Shown: positions 22,372 to 33,450, counted from the first letter of the stretch. The stretch: DNA of 64,000 bases from Tillandsia leiboldiana (GCA_029204045.2 JAQNDB010000528.1:1-64000), one strand, 5' to 3'. Numbers and translations: made by a program. The notes: a model not told the origin generated them from the letters alone.

Positions 22372-25300
22372 TCATTTAAAAAACCCATTTAGAAACGCGC
22401 TCTTAACGTCCATTTGAAATAATTTGATTTTAAAATGACAAGCAATAGCAAATAGTATACGAATGGACTCGAGTCTAGCTACAGGGGCGAATGTTTCATC
22501 AAAGTCTATACCTTCTACTTGAGAGTAGCCTTGAGCAACTAATCGTGCCTTGTTCCTGATGATAGTACCATCCTCATTTTTCTTGTTCTTGAAAATCCAT
22601 TTGGTGCCTATAACATTATGTTGCTTTGGAGGCTTCGTTAATTCCCAGACTTTGTTTCGCTCAAATTGATGGAGCTCTTCCTGCATTGCTTTAATCCAGT
22701 AGTCATCCTGAAGAGCTTCATCTATGTTCTTTGGTTCGATTAAAGATACGTAGCAAGCGAATCCACAAACCAACTGCCTCCGAGTTCTAACTCCTTCTTG
22801 TGGATCTTCAATGATGTTTGATTCAGGATGATCCTTGGAGATTCGTAGCGTTTGTTGAAACGGAGTACTCGGAGGTATATGAGATGATTCCTGCACATCA
22901 GATAAACTTGAAGAGCCATTAGATGCATCATTAATATTGGAAGTATTATTATGAGGAGATGCAATGGCAGGAGAATCATCATCTAGAGAGATATCGAGGG
23001 TAGATTTTTCAGATGCAAAGTGAAAAGCTTCATCTACTTTAACATTTATAGATTCTACAATCGTTTTAGATTCGATGTTAAATACTCGATATGCTCTGCT
23101 ATTTGTAGAATAACCCAAAAAGATCCCTTCGTCACTTCGAGAGTCAAACTTTCCAAGATTTTCACGGTCACGTAAAATGTAACATCGACTCCCGAAGATA
23201 CGAAAGTATTTGATATCCGGTTTTCTACTAAACCACAGCTCATATGGTGTATTTAAAGTTCCTGGGCGCAAATACACTCGATTAATGACATAGACAGCGG
23301 TGTTCACAGCTTCAGCCCAAAAATGTAGTGGTAAATTTTGGCTATGAAGCATCACACGCGCCATCTCCTGAACAACCCTGTTTTTGCGCTCAACAACACC
23401 ATTCTGCTGAGGTGTATAGGGTGCTGAGAATTCATGTTTTATGCCGTTGGAAGTGCAAAAATCAATGAATTTGGAATTTATGAATTCTCCACCCCTATCA
23501 CTCCTAACACGAATGATCTTTTCATTCTTTTCAATCATAATACGATGGCAAATCTCATGAAAAGAATCAAACGTATCAGCTTTCTCTTTTAAAAATGCTA
23601 CCCAAGAAAACCTAGAGAAATCATCAACCAATAAGAAAATATACCATTTACCTCCCAAAGATGGTTGACGGGTCGGCCCCATTAAATCCATGTGCAAAAG
23701 TTCCAAAGGCCGTTTTGTACCTACGTGGTTCAAGTTCTTGTGTGCAGTCCTAGACTGTTTTCCCTTTTGGCAACCACCACACACAACGTTTTGTTTAAAT
23801 AAAAGTTTTGGAACCCCCTTGACCACGTCCTTGTTTGAAATTCTAGCAAGTTCCTTAAAATTTAAGTGACCTAGCCTTTCATGCCAAAGTGTTTCATTAT
23901 CCAAAGAAACTAGGTTACATTTTTCAGAAAACTTATTAGGAACAACATAACAATTGTTTTCAGATCTAACCCCTTTTAAAAAGAATACATGGTCCTTATC
24001 AGTTACAACACATTCAACAGATGAAAATTTAACTGAAAAACTATTGTCGCAAAGTTGACTTATGCTGATGAGGTTAGTCTTAAGGCCATCAACAAATAAC
24101 ACATTATTTAGAACCGGGCCATCTGGAATAGCTACTGTTCCTTTTCCAACAATTTTGGAAGATCGACTGTCTCCGAAAACAACGAGTCCTCCGGAGATTT
24201 TCTCAAGATTTTGAAAACTATTTTTGTCTCCGGTCATGTGACGGGAACACCCGCTATCCAGATACCAAGACGAACTATCATATGCATGCAAGGAAACATT
24301 GGTAACAAGACAAGGAAAGATTTCACCTTTGCGCACCCAAACCTTTTTGGAGTGCGTCGGTAATGGTCGTGAAGTTATATGCCTAGGTGAAAGCGTCTTG
24401 TTAAAACGATTGCTGCTCCTTGATGAAGTCGTCTTGCGCGGTAAACTATCAAGGTCCTTTTCCTTCAATTGATTTGCAATTGATTTCCGAGGAATCACCT
24501 TTGTGGTAGTCATTGCAAGAGGTGTTTGAGGTGCGCGTTTGACTCCCGTCTTGCAATGTCTTCTTATGTGCCCTGAAACACCACAACGAAAACATACCTT
24601 AGATCTTGACGATCCCAAAGAGGATGAAGTAGGTTTGTTGTCGTTGTTTGTCTTGAATTCCGGTGTCGGAGGAGGAGATACCGACTGAGGCACAAAAACT
24701 GTCCCACTCGAACTTGGACTGTTTCCAGTTTGAGTGTACCCGAGGCCGAACCGATTTGTTTGACCAAGACCAAGAAGCCTATCCAACTTACTCCTTCCTG
24801 AAGAGAATCGCTTCAAGTCATCCTTGAGTTGGAAAATGGTCTTTGTCATTTCCAGGTTATCCTGTCGAGCCTCGTTGTAGAGCTTTGAGAAGTGATCCGC
24901 TTTATCCACCAGTTTTGTATGTTCCTTCTCAAAAAGCTCATTGGACTCTTGAAGGGAAACATTTACTTTTATCAGATTTTCCCTTTCCACTTCAAGAGCG
25001 TTTGAGAGAGAAGTTGCTCTTTTTGCTTCTTCTTCGAGATCATGCACTCTCCCTCTCAAACTCTTGTTTTGCTTAGCCACTTTCTTTGAATCCCTCAAAA
25101 GTCTGTGGTAGGCTAAAGCAAAATCTTCACCTTCCGAATCATCCGATTCGTTGTCCGTTGCAATCTTTTCAACAGTGGAGTTAGACAACGACTCGGATGT
25201 ACTTGCCATAAAGCACATGAAGGGTGAAGATATGGACGCGTGGAATGCCGTGGAGCTCTTTTCTTCATCACTTGAAGACGACTCATTTGACGTTGAGTTG

Positions 25301-26325
25301 TCATCCCAAGTGGCGACTTGCATCGCCTTCTTCTTTGCCGGATACTTGTTGGGACACTCCATTGCAATGTGGCAGTAGCCTCGACATTTGAAGCATTGTA
25401 GTTGTCCCTCTGAACTTTTCTTATCCTTTGAGAAGTTCTCTTGCTTTCTTGACTTGTAACTTGAAGTACCCTTGCCTTTGTTCGACTTTCCGAAGGATGG
25501 AGATTGACTGGAATTACCCCTTCGAAAGTTGCGGCGAAACTTCCTTGTCACGAGAGCGAGCTGCTTCTCAAATTCCTCCATAGAAAGGTTCTCGTCATCG
25601 TCTGAGGAGGATGTATCCGCGTCTTCTTCCTTAGTTGATTTCAACGCATAACCTGAAGACTTAGAAGAGGATGCTTTTCCAGAAGAATTGTTAGTAGTAA
25701 ATGTCATTTCATATGTTTGTAATGAACCAACTAATTCTTCTACACATATTTCGTCCGGGTGTTTAATAGTTTCAATGGCTGTAACCTTTGGGCGAAATCG
25801 TTCAGGAAGAGTTCTTAAGATCTTTCTTACAACCTTAAATTCTGGAATCTTCTCTCCCAGGTTAGCACATGAGTTTACGATGTCTTGCAATCGTGTATAG
25901 TAGTCCGTGAAAGATTCATTTTCTGCCATCAAGATAGAGTCAAACTTGCTCGTAAGCATTTGCAGTTTCTGAATCTTCACGAGGTTAGTTCCCTCATGTG
26001 TAACCTGAAGAACATCCCAGATTTCTTTCGCAGTCTCACATGCCGAGACGCGAGAGAATTCAGTTTGAGATAAGGCATTAAAAATAGCATTAATTCCCTT
26101 GCCATTGTAAGAAGATGAATCTAACTCTTCCTTGGTCCATTTCGACCTAGGTTTTAAGGTGCGAACATCAGAGATAGTTTCAGTTGGATTAGACCATCCT
26201 AATTCAATTGATTGCCACACCCTTTCGTCGATGGAAATTAAAAAGGCTTTCATTCGTACTTTCCAGTACGCATAATTTGTTCCATCAAAGAAAGGGGGTC
26301 GATTGATGTTTCCACCTTCAACCAT
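22372..26325 (-). CDS. gag-pol: C2 gag-pol: Gag, protease, integrase, start of RT
   Basis: A 1317-codon polyprotein frame starting just after the primer site. Gag: N-terminal copia gag domain (FFDGTNYAYWKVRM, residue about 13), knuckle CFKCRGYCHIAMEC (about 310-323), coiled-coil region (about 400-525), second knuckle CFRCGVSGHIRRHC (about 577-590). Protease: WYLDSGCSRHMTGD (about 687). Integrase: WHERLGH (about 811), CGGC (about 848), then D in LLHMDLMG (about 881), D in RSDRGGE (about 944) and E in NGVVERKN, with exact D-x35-E spacing. RT begins near 1225 (KWIFKNKK, QMDVKSAFLNG) and stops at the T-run frameshift. Gag and Pol share one frame, as in many plant copia elements. Confidence 0.95.
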   Translation of the reverse strand: MVEGGNINRPPFFDGTNYAYWKVRMKAFLISIDERVWQSIELGWSNPTETISDVRTLKPRSKWTKEELDSSSYNGKGINAIFNALSQTEFSRVSACETAKEIWDVLQVTHEGTNLVKIQKLQMLTSKFDSILMAENESFTDYYTRLQDIVNSCANLGEKIPEFKVVRKILRTLPERFRPKVTAIETIKHPDEICVEELVGSLQTYEMTFTTNNSSGKASSSKSSGYALKSTKEEDADTSSSDDDENLSMEEFEKQLALVTRKFRRNFRRGNSSQSPSFGKSNKGKGTSSYKSRKQENFSKDKKSSEGQLQCFKCRGYCHIAMECPNKYPAKKKAMQVATWDDNSTSNESSSSDEEKSSTAFHASISSPFMCFMASTSESLSNSTVEKIATDNESDDSEGEDFALAYHRLLRDSKKVAKQNKSLRGRVHDLEEEAKRATSLSNALEVERENLIKVNVSLQESNELFEKEHTKLVDKADHFSKLYNEARQDNLEMTKTIFQLKDDLKRFSSGRSKLDRLLGLGQTNRFGLGYTQTGNSPSSSGTVFVPQSVSPPPTPEFKTNNDNKPTSSSLGSSRSKVCFRCGVSGHIRRHCKTGVKRAPQTPLAMTTTKVIPRKSIANQLKEKDLDSLPRKTTSSRSSNRFNKTLSPRHITSRPLPTHSKKVWVRKGEIFPCLVTNVSLHAYDSSSWYLDSGCSRHMTGDKNSFQNLEKISGGLVVFGDSRSSKIVGKGTVAIPDGPVLNNVLFVDGLKTNLISISQLCDNSFSVKFSSVECVVTDKDHVFFLKGVRSENNCYVVPNKFSEKCNLVSLDNETLWHERLGHLNFKELARISNKDVVKGVPKLLFKQNVVCGGCQKGKQSRTAHKNLNHVGTKRPLELLHMDLMGPTRQPSLGGKWYIFLLVDDFSRFSWVAFLKEKADTFDSFHEICHRIMIEKNEKIIRVRSDRGGEFINSKFIDFCTSNGIKHEFSAPYTPQQNGVVERKNRVVQEMARVMLHSQNLPLHFWAEAVNTAVYVINRVYLRPGTLNTPYELWFSRKPDIKYFRIFGSRCYILRDRENLGKFDSRSDEGIFLGYSTNSRAYRVFNIESKTIVESINVKVDEAFHFASEKSTLDISLDDDSPAIASPHNNTSNINDASNGSSSLSDVQESSHIPPSTPFQQTLRISKDHPESNIIEDPQEGVRTRRQLVCGFACYVSLIEPKNIDEALQDDYWIKAMQEELHQFERNKVWELTKPPKQHNVIGTKWIFKNKKNEDGTIIRNKARLVAQGYSQVEGIDFDETFAPVARLESIRILFAIACHFKIKLFQMDVKSAFLNGFFK

Positions 26326-26341
26326 TGTTTACAACCCTATT

Positions 26342-26356
26342 CCCGCTCCGATACCA
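26342..26356 (-). other. C2 primer-binding site (initiator Met tRNA)
   Basis: Minus-strand TGGTATCGGAGCGGG two bases inside the 5' LTR. It matches the initiator tRNA-Met type site TGGTATCAGAGC seen in C3 with one A-to-G change. It primes minus-strand DNA synthesis. Confidence 0.88.
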
Positions 26357-26358
26357 CT

Positions 26359-27635
26359 TGTTGGGTTATATGTAATGTAGATCTAAATAGGGGAAAAAAC
26401 ACCTAGAGGGGGGTGAATAGGTGTAAACGTATAAACACTCAAAAATCGTTGCGATAAAAACCCAATGCGGAAATAAAAATAACACGCAAGATTTTTACGT
26501 GGAAAACTCCATCACCGGAGTAAAAAACCACGGGACCGATAACACGGCAGAAATCCACTAGAATTAAAACACGTACAAGGTGATTTACCGTACACACTTA
26601 CGACTCAACCTTTTCCATACGCTCCTAGAGGATCTTCTCCGCTCGCTCCGCGACGCTTCTCGAATCCACGATCTGCGCCCAACGCCGAATCCACGGCGTC
26701 CAACGTCGAATCCACGACGTCCGACCGAATCCACGGTCTGCACCCAATAGCACCCTTCGAATCCACGAACGTGCCTCGCTCCGAATCCACGAGAGCGGTT
26801 GAACCTTGAATCCACAAGGACACGCGAATCCACGCGCCGATTTTGGGGAAATCGTTGTTTTTTGGGTGGTGATGATCCGCCGAATACTTAGATCAAAGAT
26901 AGATCGGAAATACCATCTAAGTATTCATTAGTTTGATTCAACTCAAGATGTGAGTATGAAAACCTAGAATCAAACTAATCAATATAGATGAAGAAACATA
27001 GAGTATTCTCTAATGATTTCCTTTCTTCTCTATATGTGGATCTTAGGCCGTATAAAATGATATTTAAATATGACGGCTATCTCGATTAACCCTAGAAAAA
27101 GAGTCATAGGGTCTATTTATAGGTTAGAAACATTTGGAAGGAGATAAGAATAAAAAACCTAACATTTCTGGAATTTTGACGGACGGCGATCCGGATCGGA
27201 TTTGGGCGATCCGGATTGCAGTAGCAATAAAGACGGTTTCCAGAAAACAAACGTTCGGGATCCGGATCGGAATGCCTGATCCGGATCGTTCATACATTTC
27301 AGAAAACTCAACATTCGGGATCCGGATCGTGAGATGCTGCGATCCGGATTGAAGTGATGTATGAAACAACAACCTTCGGGATCCGGATCGCTGGCTCTGA
27401 TCCGGATCCTGAACATGTCCGAACACCAGTTTTTGATTTTTATGCAGTTAAAAACTCGTCCAGGTGTTTCTACACTACAAGAAGTATTCGGATCACCAAT
27501 AATCTTTAGTTAAACATACCCGATCCTTTTGAATTCTTCTTTCTTGAGATTGAGTTAAATGATCCAACTTTCTTCACCTTCAATCTTCAAGACTTGAACC
27601 TTTCACGAAACTACGCCAACTCAAATTCCGTAACA
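26359..27635 (-). repeat. C2 5' LTR (1277 bp)
   Basis: TG...CA ends matching 16159-17434. The ATCCGGAT palindromes (about 27186-27412) are better preserved here than in the 3' LTR. TATA box CCTATAAATAG at about 27115-27125 in transcribed sense. TCGTGGATTCG-type repeats at about 26657-26840. Confidence 0.95.
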
Positions 27636-27917
27636 AAATCTTTGTCCCCAACGGTAACCGGGGTGACCCTGCCGAGCTTGTGCCTCGGCGAGATCCCGCT
27701 CAGCCTGCAGGGCCAGGCCGACCGCCTCTTGGAACGTGGGGTAACCTGGCGGCGGCATTCCCCGATAGGCGTCGTCCCTGGCGTCTCGCTGAGTGTGGTC
27801 GATACCCTCGAAGTCTCGAGTCAGTAGGCATAGGCGCTCAGTGAGAGTTAACAGTTGCCCCGCTACGTCACGTAGCTGGTTTCAGAGCAAGCGATTGGCC
27901 GCGGCTGCGGGATCCAT
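27636..27917 (-). pseudogene. gag: G1 gag, 5' part
   Basis: ATG at 27917 begins a Gag N-terminus that reads, after one stop, NQLRDVAGQLLTLTERL. This corresponds to NQLRDVAGQLLTLAERL in the TG Gag. Codon 12 is TGA where TG has an Arg codon, a change explained by C-to-T in CGA. The frame runs into the C2 insertion and continues at 16153. The helical N-terminus passes straight to a proline/basic linker with no capsid domain. Confidence 0.82.
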
Positions 27918-28168
27918 CCTGTCCATTTAAAAGAGTTAGCGCTCGGTGGCCGAATCCTGGTCGTTGTCCGCTGTAAACAAAGAAGCCGCGTTAACCCTAA
28001 TATTATCACCCTAGCACCTTGACTAACAACGCACTTATATTAAACCCCGTTTCCCCGTACTCTCACGTACTACTGCACCTATACCTTGGTCATCTCGTGT
28101 CCCAATTTGCTTGTGGCATCATACACTGTGGATGTGGATCTCAGACTACTGTGGTTATGGTTGTTTTT

Positions 28169-28179
28169 CTCTGATACCA
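28169..28179 (-). other. G1 primer-binding site (initiator Met tRNA)
   Basis: Minus-strand TGGTATCAGAG, seven bases from the LTR edge (leader GATTATA). The same spacing and sequence occur in G4 (36762) and TG (45139). Confidence 0.92.
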
Positions 28180-28186
28180 TATAATC

Positions 28187-30508
28187 TGTCACGCCCCGGG
28201 AGGTCTTAGTATAAGCGGAAAAACGTGTATTATATTTTTTTTTTCTTCACACGTGAAGATCAACCTCGCCCCCGGTGCGCGACAGACCGCCACATATACA
28301 AATTCACTCTGCAATCGGACAGAGTCTCCTTTGTATATGCACGACGTCCCATTTACAATACCATCCATCAACCACACAGCCGGCATCAAACATAGAGCAG
28401 GAGAAGTAATTACCTACGGTTTTGCAAACGGTGTCCACCCGACACCCAATTTTTAAAACAATTACACATCCAACAAGAGAGCGGCGACATCGTTTGGAAA
28501 GGATAAATCCAGAGGTTTACAAATCTGTGCCCACCCAGCACTCTGCTTTTGAAAATGTTTTCGCAATCATTTTTATGATGATAAAGACAAGCCGCGCCTG
28601 AAATCACAAAAGTATGTCTAAACCGTAATAGTACATCCAATCCACAGTGCTAACTATAACTAATATGATCCACAGATGCAAATTAAACTAACAGTAGTTA
28701 AGAAAGAACTGAGATAAAACCAAGGTGCAACGAGTAAAAAGCCTCCTACGGCTACGGTCCTCTCGATGCAGTCTCACCACCATCCCGACTATTGTCCCTA
28801 GTCAAACCTGTCACGGAGTGGGTAAAGTCAGTGACAAATAAAGTAGATGTCTTAACAATTAACGTTGAATCAAAAATAAACCGATTATACCGGAACCTTT
28901 CGCTAAAACCCTATCACAAAATAAGCTGGGCTCCATCCCCAGAGTACCTGTCGGAGAGACGGAAGTCTCCCCTCGTGCATAGTCACATTACCCCCATGAT
29001 GCTTTTAACCCCTTCACGGAGCTAGTGCGGCTCCGTAGCTGTCGTGAAGAGGTCCCCACCCCATACACGTGGGGCACACGGGTCACTCGGACCACTTCTC
29101 CGGAAAAGTACACCCATGCGGAGGCCAATCCGCCTCTGTACGTGCAGCATCCAAAACCGAAATTGCCGGTGTCGGCGTGTGATAAGCCCCGCGACCGCAG
29201 CCGCCACAATTATTAAATAAAAGTATTCATGCGAAGGTATAATGGTCCATCTACTTTATTAGACAAGTTAACGAGCCTTTTACGATGATATGGTGCACCT
29301 TCTGCACTCGTTGCACTTATAGCAAGGGTACCCACCTGGTTGCGAGGGAATCGGAGCACCCGGATCTTTCGCACACTCCCATTGCGTATCTGGACCTAAG
29401 AAGAGTCCATAAGGGTACCCAAAATCAGAACCACGCATTAACTCTACAAAACGAAAGCCCGACATTACCCGTCCGACGGAAACCCAAGGAAACCGTCAAG
29501 CCCGTCGGTCGACGGATCCCCCCCCCCCCGCGCAGCCGACTGAACCCATGCGGCGGTCCTCCGCGGGCAGTGCCCGCGCGGGTGTGGTCCGCGCGGCGCC
29601 TGCTCGGTGCCCCGTGCGGCGCTCGCACGGGTACGATCCGCGCGGCGCCCGTGCGGTGCCCGCGCGGGTGCGGTCCACGCGGCGCCCGTGCGGTGCCCGC
29701 GCGGGTGCGATCCGCGCGGCGCCCGCGCGGTGCCCGCGCGCCTCCCATTGTTGCCGCCCGCGTGATGCCCTAGCGGCATCGCGCGTTTCCGCCGCCCGTG
29801 TCGTGCCCTAACTTGCGCAACGACGGCGGCGGTGGCGGAGATGACGGAGACGACCGAAACCCTAAACAAAAGAACGTAAAAGAAGATCCCGAAAAACCAC
29901 AACGAGGATTCACTCACCGGATTAAACCACAGGGAAGTCGTCCGATCGCGCTCTTGTCTCCGGCTCATTGTTCGGGGTGATCGGACTCCTTCGTTTCCTT
30001 CCTTTTCTCCTTTCTTTCCATCGGCTAGGGTTCCGTCTTTTTCTTTTTTTTCTTTCTCTTTCGCGTTCTTTCTTTTCGGCTAGGGTTTCTTTTGTACGTA
30101 TTAATTCAACCCCTTTTAAATCCTAGTCGCCGATTAATTAATTTCCCAAATTTAATTAATCATAGGAAATAAAAACCCCAAATTTAATTCCACGTAACTG
30201 ATTAATTAATTCCTTAATTAATTAATCACAGGAATATCCAAATTCCCCTAACAAACATGCCGGATATTTTACGCGGATTTCGATGCACGCCTTAAGTCAT
30301 CGCGATCTTAAAAACCCCATTCCGGGAGATCCGTACATCGGATTCTCGATCCGATCGCGCCATCGGTCTTCGTTTTCCGAGCCCTTCGACGGAAAGATAC
30401 CCGCACCACACACCGACCGAGTTCCGAACGTTAAATAATTTTATTCACTTAAGGGCATAATTAAATAACATGTGAGTCACAATTAGTCGTAAAAGCCGAA
30501 TCACTACA
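28187..30508 (-). repeat. G1 5' LTR (2322 bp)
   Basis: Matches 9769-12151. In transcribed sense: U3 at the right end with inverted repeat arms GATTAATTAATT and AATTAATTAATC around AAGG (30200-30227), CpG-dense tandem array (about 29540-29750), TTGGCC cruciform (29108-29141), GNGTR hairpins (28430-28446, 28527-28541), U5 nested hairpin (28293-28339). The primer site lies immediately beyond at 28179. Confidence 0.93.
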
Positions 30509-30692
30509 CTTGAGTTCCCGATCGGACGGTTTAGATGCCGATCTGTTACTCACTCTTGAGTTCCCGATCGGACGGTTTAGATGCCGATCTGTTACTCACT
30601 CTTGAGTTCCCGATCGGACGGTTTAGATGCCGATCTGTTACTTACTCTTTAGTTTCCGATCAGACGGTTTAGATGCCGATCTGTTACTTACT
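30509..30692 (+). repeat. 46-bp tandem repeat, four units
   Basis: Units start at 30509, 30555, 30601 and 30647 with CTTGAGTTCCCGATCGG (the fourth CTTTAGTTTCCGATCAG) and contain GTTTAGATGCCGATCTG. The first unit includes the CTTGA target duplication of G1, so G1 inserted at the edge of this array. Confidence 0.9.
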
Positions 30693-30947
30693 TTGGGATG
30701 CGGGCCATGTGGGCCGATCCCGCGGTTTCGAGCCATGTGTGCAGATTCCGCTGAGCAGGCAATGCCAGTTTTACTGGTGGCACCAGATTGGGTTTATTAC
30801 AGATATTCGCTTGATTGTTGTACTCGTGTCAGGGGGACCGAGTGAAGTCTAGTAGCTGTGTTTAGACCAGTGCTAGTGTTGTCGGGAACCGTTTGGGGAT
30901 CGACTGTTGTCCCAAGGTCATTGTGAGTTGTTGACCGTTGTACGAGA

Positions 30948-31109
30948 GGCATGGCAGGCATAGCAGGCATGGCAGGCATAGGCAGGCATGGCAGGCATAG
31001 CAGGCTTAGGCAGGCATGGCAGGCATAGCAGGCATAGGCAGGCATGGCAGGCATAGCAGGCATAGGCAGGCATGGCAGGCATGGCAGGCATAGGCAGGCA
31101 TAGAGGCAT
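30948..31109 (+). repeat. GGCAGGCAT minisatellite
   Basis: About 160 bp of imperfect tandem GGCAGGCAT, GGCAGGCATA and GCAGGCATA units inside the G2 LTR. Reading frames across it on the minus strand give Met/Pro/Ala/Tyr/Cys repeats and are artefacts of the repeat. Confidence 0.9.
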
Positions 31110-31762
31110 GATAGCTGTTGAGAGGCTCCAGCTCCCTTATTTCAGTCTTTACGCCTTTGGTTAGTTCGTCTTTTGAGGACTTAATGGGCAGATCGTCGGG
31201 TCCGGCGGTGGTACCCACTGAGAACTCCCTTTTTGGTATAGTTCTCACACGCTTTGGGGGTTTTCCCCCTCCTTTTTTCTTCCTCTCCTTTGTTTTGCAG
31301 AGTCATAGCGGATGTTGCTGATTCTGCGGTTGTTGTTCGAGGCGAGGGAGTCACGAGCTAGATCCCTACCCGTCGTTGGTGAGTAGCGGTACCCCTTCAG
31401 AGGAGAGCTTCAGTAGATTAGTTGTTTTATTTCCTATTTTGAGAGACTGATGTAGTGAGGATATATTATGTATCGAGAGACTGTACACTGATGTATTTAT
31501 TGGAGATATCTCCCGGTTGAGTTCTGAGTTTTGTATCTGAGGATATTGTACGATTATCGATTTTGGGAGATGAATATTGTTGTATTATTTTCCAGTTGTA
31601 CAGTGATTGATTTTAGTTTACAGCAGATTTTTATTTATAGCTCTGATATCTGTTTAGTTGTAGCACTTTTCTTGCAGGTAGGACGCTTCGCTTATGCAGG
31701 TTGGCATAGGTGGCGGATCTGTTGGCGAGCCCGGGTCGCAGTTTCGACCCCGGGGCGTGACA

Positions 31763-33450
31763 TGCAACATTTGTGACGGAATACACCAAGTGACCGAATG
31801 TCCCCATAAGCAAGACCATTGTTTTCGATGAGGCAAACCGGGGCACTTACATTTCAACTGCCCCTTGAAAACGGGGACATCATCCGTAGCAGCATCTACA
31901 CCTTCATCTCAACAATCGGGAGCAGGGAGAGTCTATACGATGACCCACTAGGGGACGGATCCACCGGAGGACGTCGTAGCAGGTAATACTCGAGTTTCAG
32001 ATCATCGTGTTAGAACATCTGTGTCAACACCTGAGCATCCCACTCTTTCACCTCGCTCGTGTTTTCGCCCCTACCTTAGTTATTAGAAGAAATCCCCATC
32101 GTAGAAATAAGTTCGGTCGGACCTTTAAGCTACCCCTCGAGGCAGGCGGCTTTACTCCTTCCTGCCCAGCGAGGGTGGGGCGGGTTCTTAATCTCTAAGA
32201 ATTAGTGGGGTTTCCGTTAAGGGTTATCGGCGTAGCGCTTGGGACCGACGGTCGCGGCAATCTTTAAGCAGTAGTTGACTGCTTAAAGTTCCAAGTGCGT
32301 CTCCGGGAACCGGACTTACCGGAACTTGTAAACTTAGCATGTAGGAATGCCTTCTGCTCGCTTTTCTTTTCGTTGTTACGGGCGAGAAGCTTGGTAGAAG
32401 GCAGTCGAGTAGCGTTCACGAGTTCCGTATGGATCTTGATACGAGAAGAACAAGTACCCCCTACCTCGGATAGATGACCTATTCGATCAACTACAAGGAG
32501 CAACATCGTTCCCAAAGATTGATCTGCGGTTCGGCTTTCACCAGCCTAGAGTCCGGGGTGATGACATCCCGAAAACGGCCCTGCGAACTCGGAATAGTCA
32601 ACATGAGTTTACGGTTATACCGGTTAGACTCGTTAACGCACCAGCAGTGTTTACGGGCATGATGAATAGGATACTCAAGCCCTTCTTAGACCAGTCGGTG
32701 ATGGTCTTATAGTTGACGTTCCGATCTACTCTCGCGTAGACAAAGGGTATGGGGAACACTTGCGAGTAAATCCCCCAGACCCTCCGGGACCACGAGTTGT
32801 ATGCCAAACTCATAAAGTGTGAGTTCTGGCTCCGCGAGGTGGATTTTTTGGGGCATATCGTTTCGGCGTCTGGAATTGCAGTGGATCCGAGAAGGATTGA
32901 ATCAGTGACCAACTAGACTCGGCCAACAACGGTGATGGAAATCTGAAGCTTCCTAGGACGGGCAGGGTACTACAGACGTTTCGCGGGAGGCTTCTCAAAG
33001 ATAGCCACTCCCCTAAATCGACTAACCCGGAAAGGGGAGAGATTCGTCTGGACGGCCCAGTGCCAAAAGAGCTTTGAAGAACTTAAAGACATTGCCGAAG
33101 CCCGGAGAGGACTATAAGATTTAGTCTGACGAATCTCCAAGAGGATCTTTGGAGGCCAAACAACGGATACGCAACTACAACTGGTGCGAGACAGAGTCTC
33201 CTCGGAGCAAGGCGGAGTTTTTACGATTGGCTGAGAAAATGTAATAAGGTTCTGGGGACGAATTCGTGTGCCCGATAAGCTAAAAATGAGGAAAGAAAAT
33301 CTAGCGAAAGCATATAATGCCCCCTACATTGCGCATCCCGGAGATACAAAGATGTACAAGGATCTGTGGCAGACCTTCTGGTGGCCCAAGTTAAAGAGCG
33401 ATGTGACACAATTCGTGGCGCAATGTTTGGTGCGCCAACAGGTGAAAGCG
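31763..33450 (+). pseudogene. G3: old gypsy internal remnant (gag knuckle to integrase)
   Basis: Heavily decayed chromovirus internal region. It opens in a gag zinc module (CNICDGIHQVTEC then CFR, GKPGHLHFNC, 31765-31863). RT fragments follow at about 32455-32900 (YPLPRIDDLFDQLQGAT, DFLGHIVSASG), then part of the RT connection (FSKIATPLNRLTRKGE, about 32990) and the integrase zinc region (APYIAHPGDTKMYKD, WWPKLKSDV, about 33320-33450). Most of RNase H is missing and there are many stops. The right end is cut by the G4 LTR. Its gag and spacer resemble G4 at 54911-55424, so the two may be one family. Confidence 0.85.

Larger units (their letters stand above)
16159..27635 (-). mobile_element. 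C2: near-complete Sirevirus-type Ty1/copia element
   Basis: An 11.48-kb element on the minus strand with LTRs of 1276 and 1277 bp, a primer site, a 1317-codon gag-pol block, the rest of RT/RNase H, and a complete third ORF, flanked by AAATC. The LTRs differ at roughly twenty positions by eye, suggesting a fairly recent insertion. Only one frameshift and two stops separate gag-pol from being open throughout. Same family as C1. Confidence 0.95.
9769..30508 (-). mobile_element. G1: Tekay/Del-like Ty3/gypsy chromovirus, interrupted by C2
   Basis: Complete element on the minus strand: 5' LTR 28187-30508, primer site 28169-28179, gag 27917 to 15443 (split by C2), pol to 12188, 3' LTR 9769-12151, flanked by CTTGA. 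Without C2 the element is about 9.3 kb with an internal region of about 4.6 kb, short for this clade. The shortage lies in gag (no capsid domain) and protease (absent). RT before integrase plus a C-terminal chromodomain place it among chromoviruses; pol style and long LTRs suggest Tekay/Del. Confidence 0.93.
30509..31762 (+). repeat. G2 LTR remnant, right piece
   Basis: Continues the piece at 9697-9768. It ends CCCCGGGGCGTGACA at 31762, the usual gypsy LTR end. It shares with the G5 LTR (minus strand) a region around ATGGGCAGATCGTCGGG and CCCACTGAGAACT (about 31186-31247) and the terminal GGCGGATCTGTTGGCGAGCC. No primer site follows; DNA of another element (G3 gag) comes next, so this is the outer end of a 3' LTR or a solo LTR. 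It holds two tandem-repeat expansions. Confidence 0.8.

Noticed and set aside
30509..30692. Regularly spaced 46-bp repeats resembling a CRISPR array
   Set aside because: Head-to-tail units without distinct spacers, in a plant LTR; it is a minisatellite.
30797..31248. Met/Pro/Ala/Tyr/Cys repeat proteins on the minus strand
   Set aside because: Direct translation of the GGCAGGCAT minisatellite inside an LTR; no conservation or start context.
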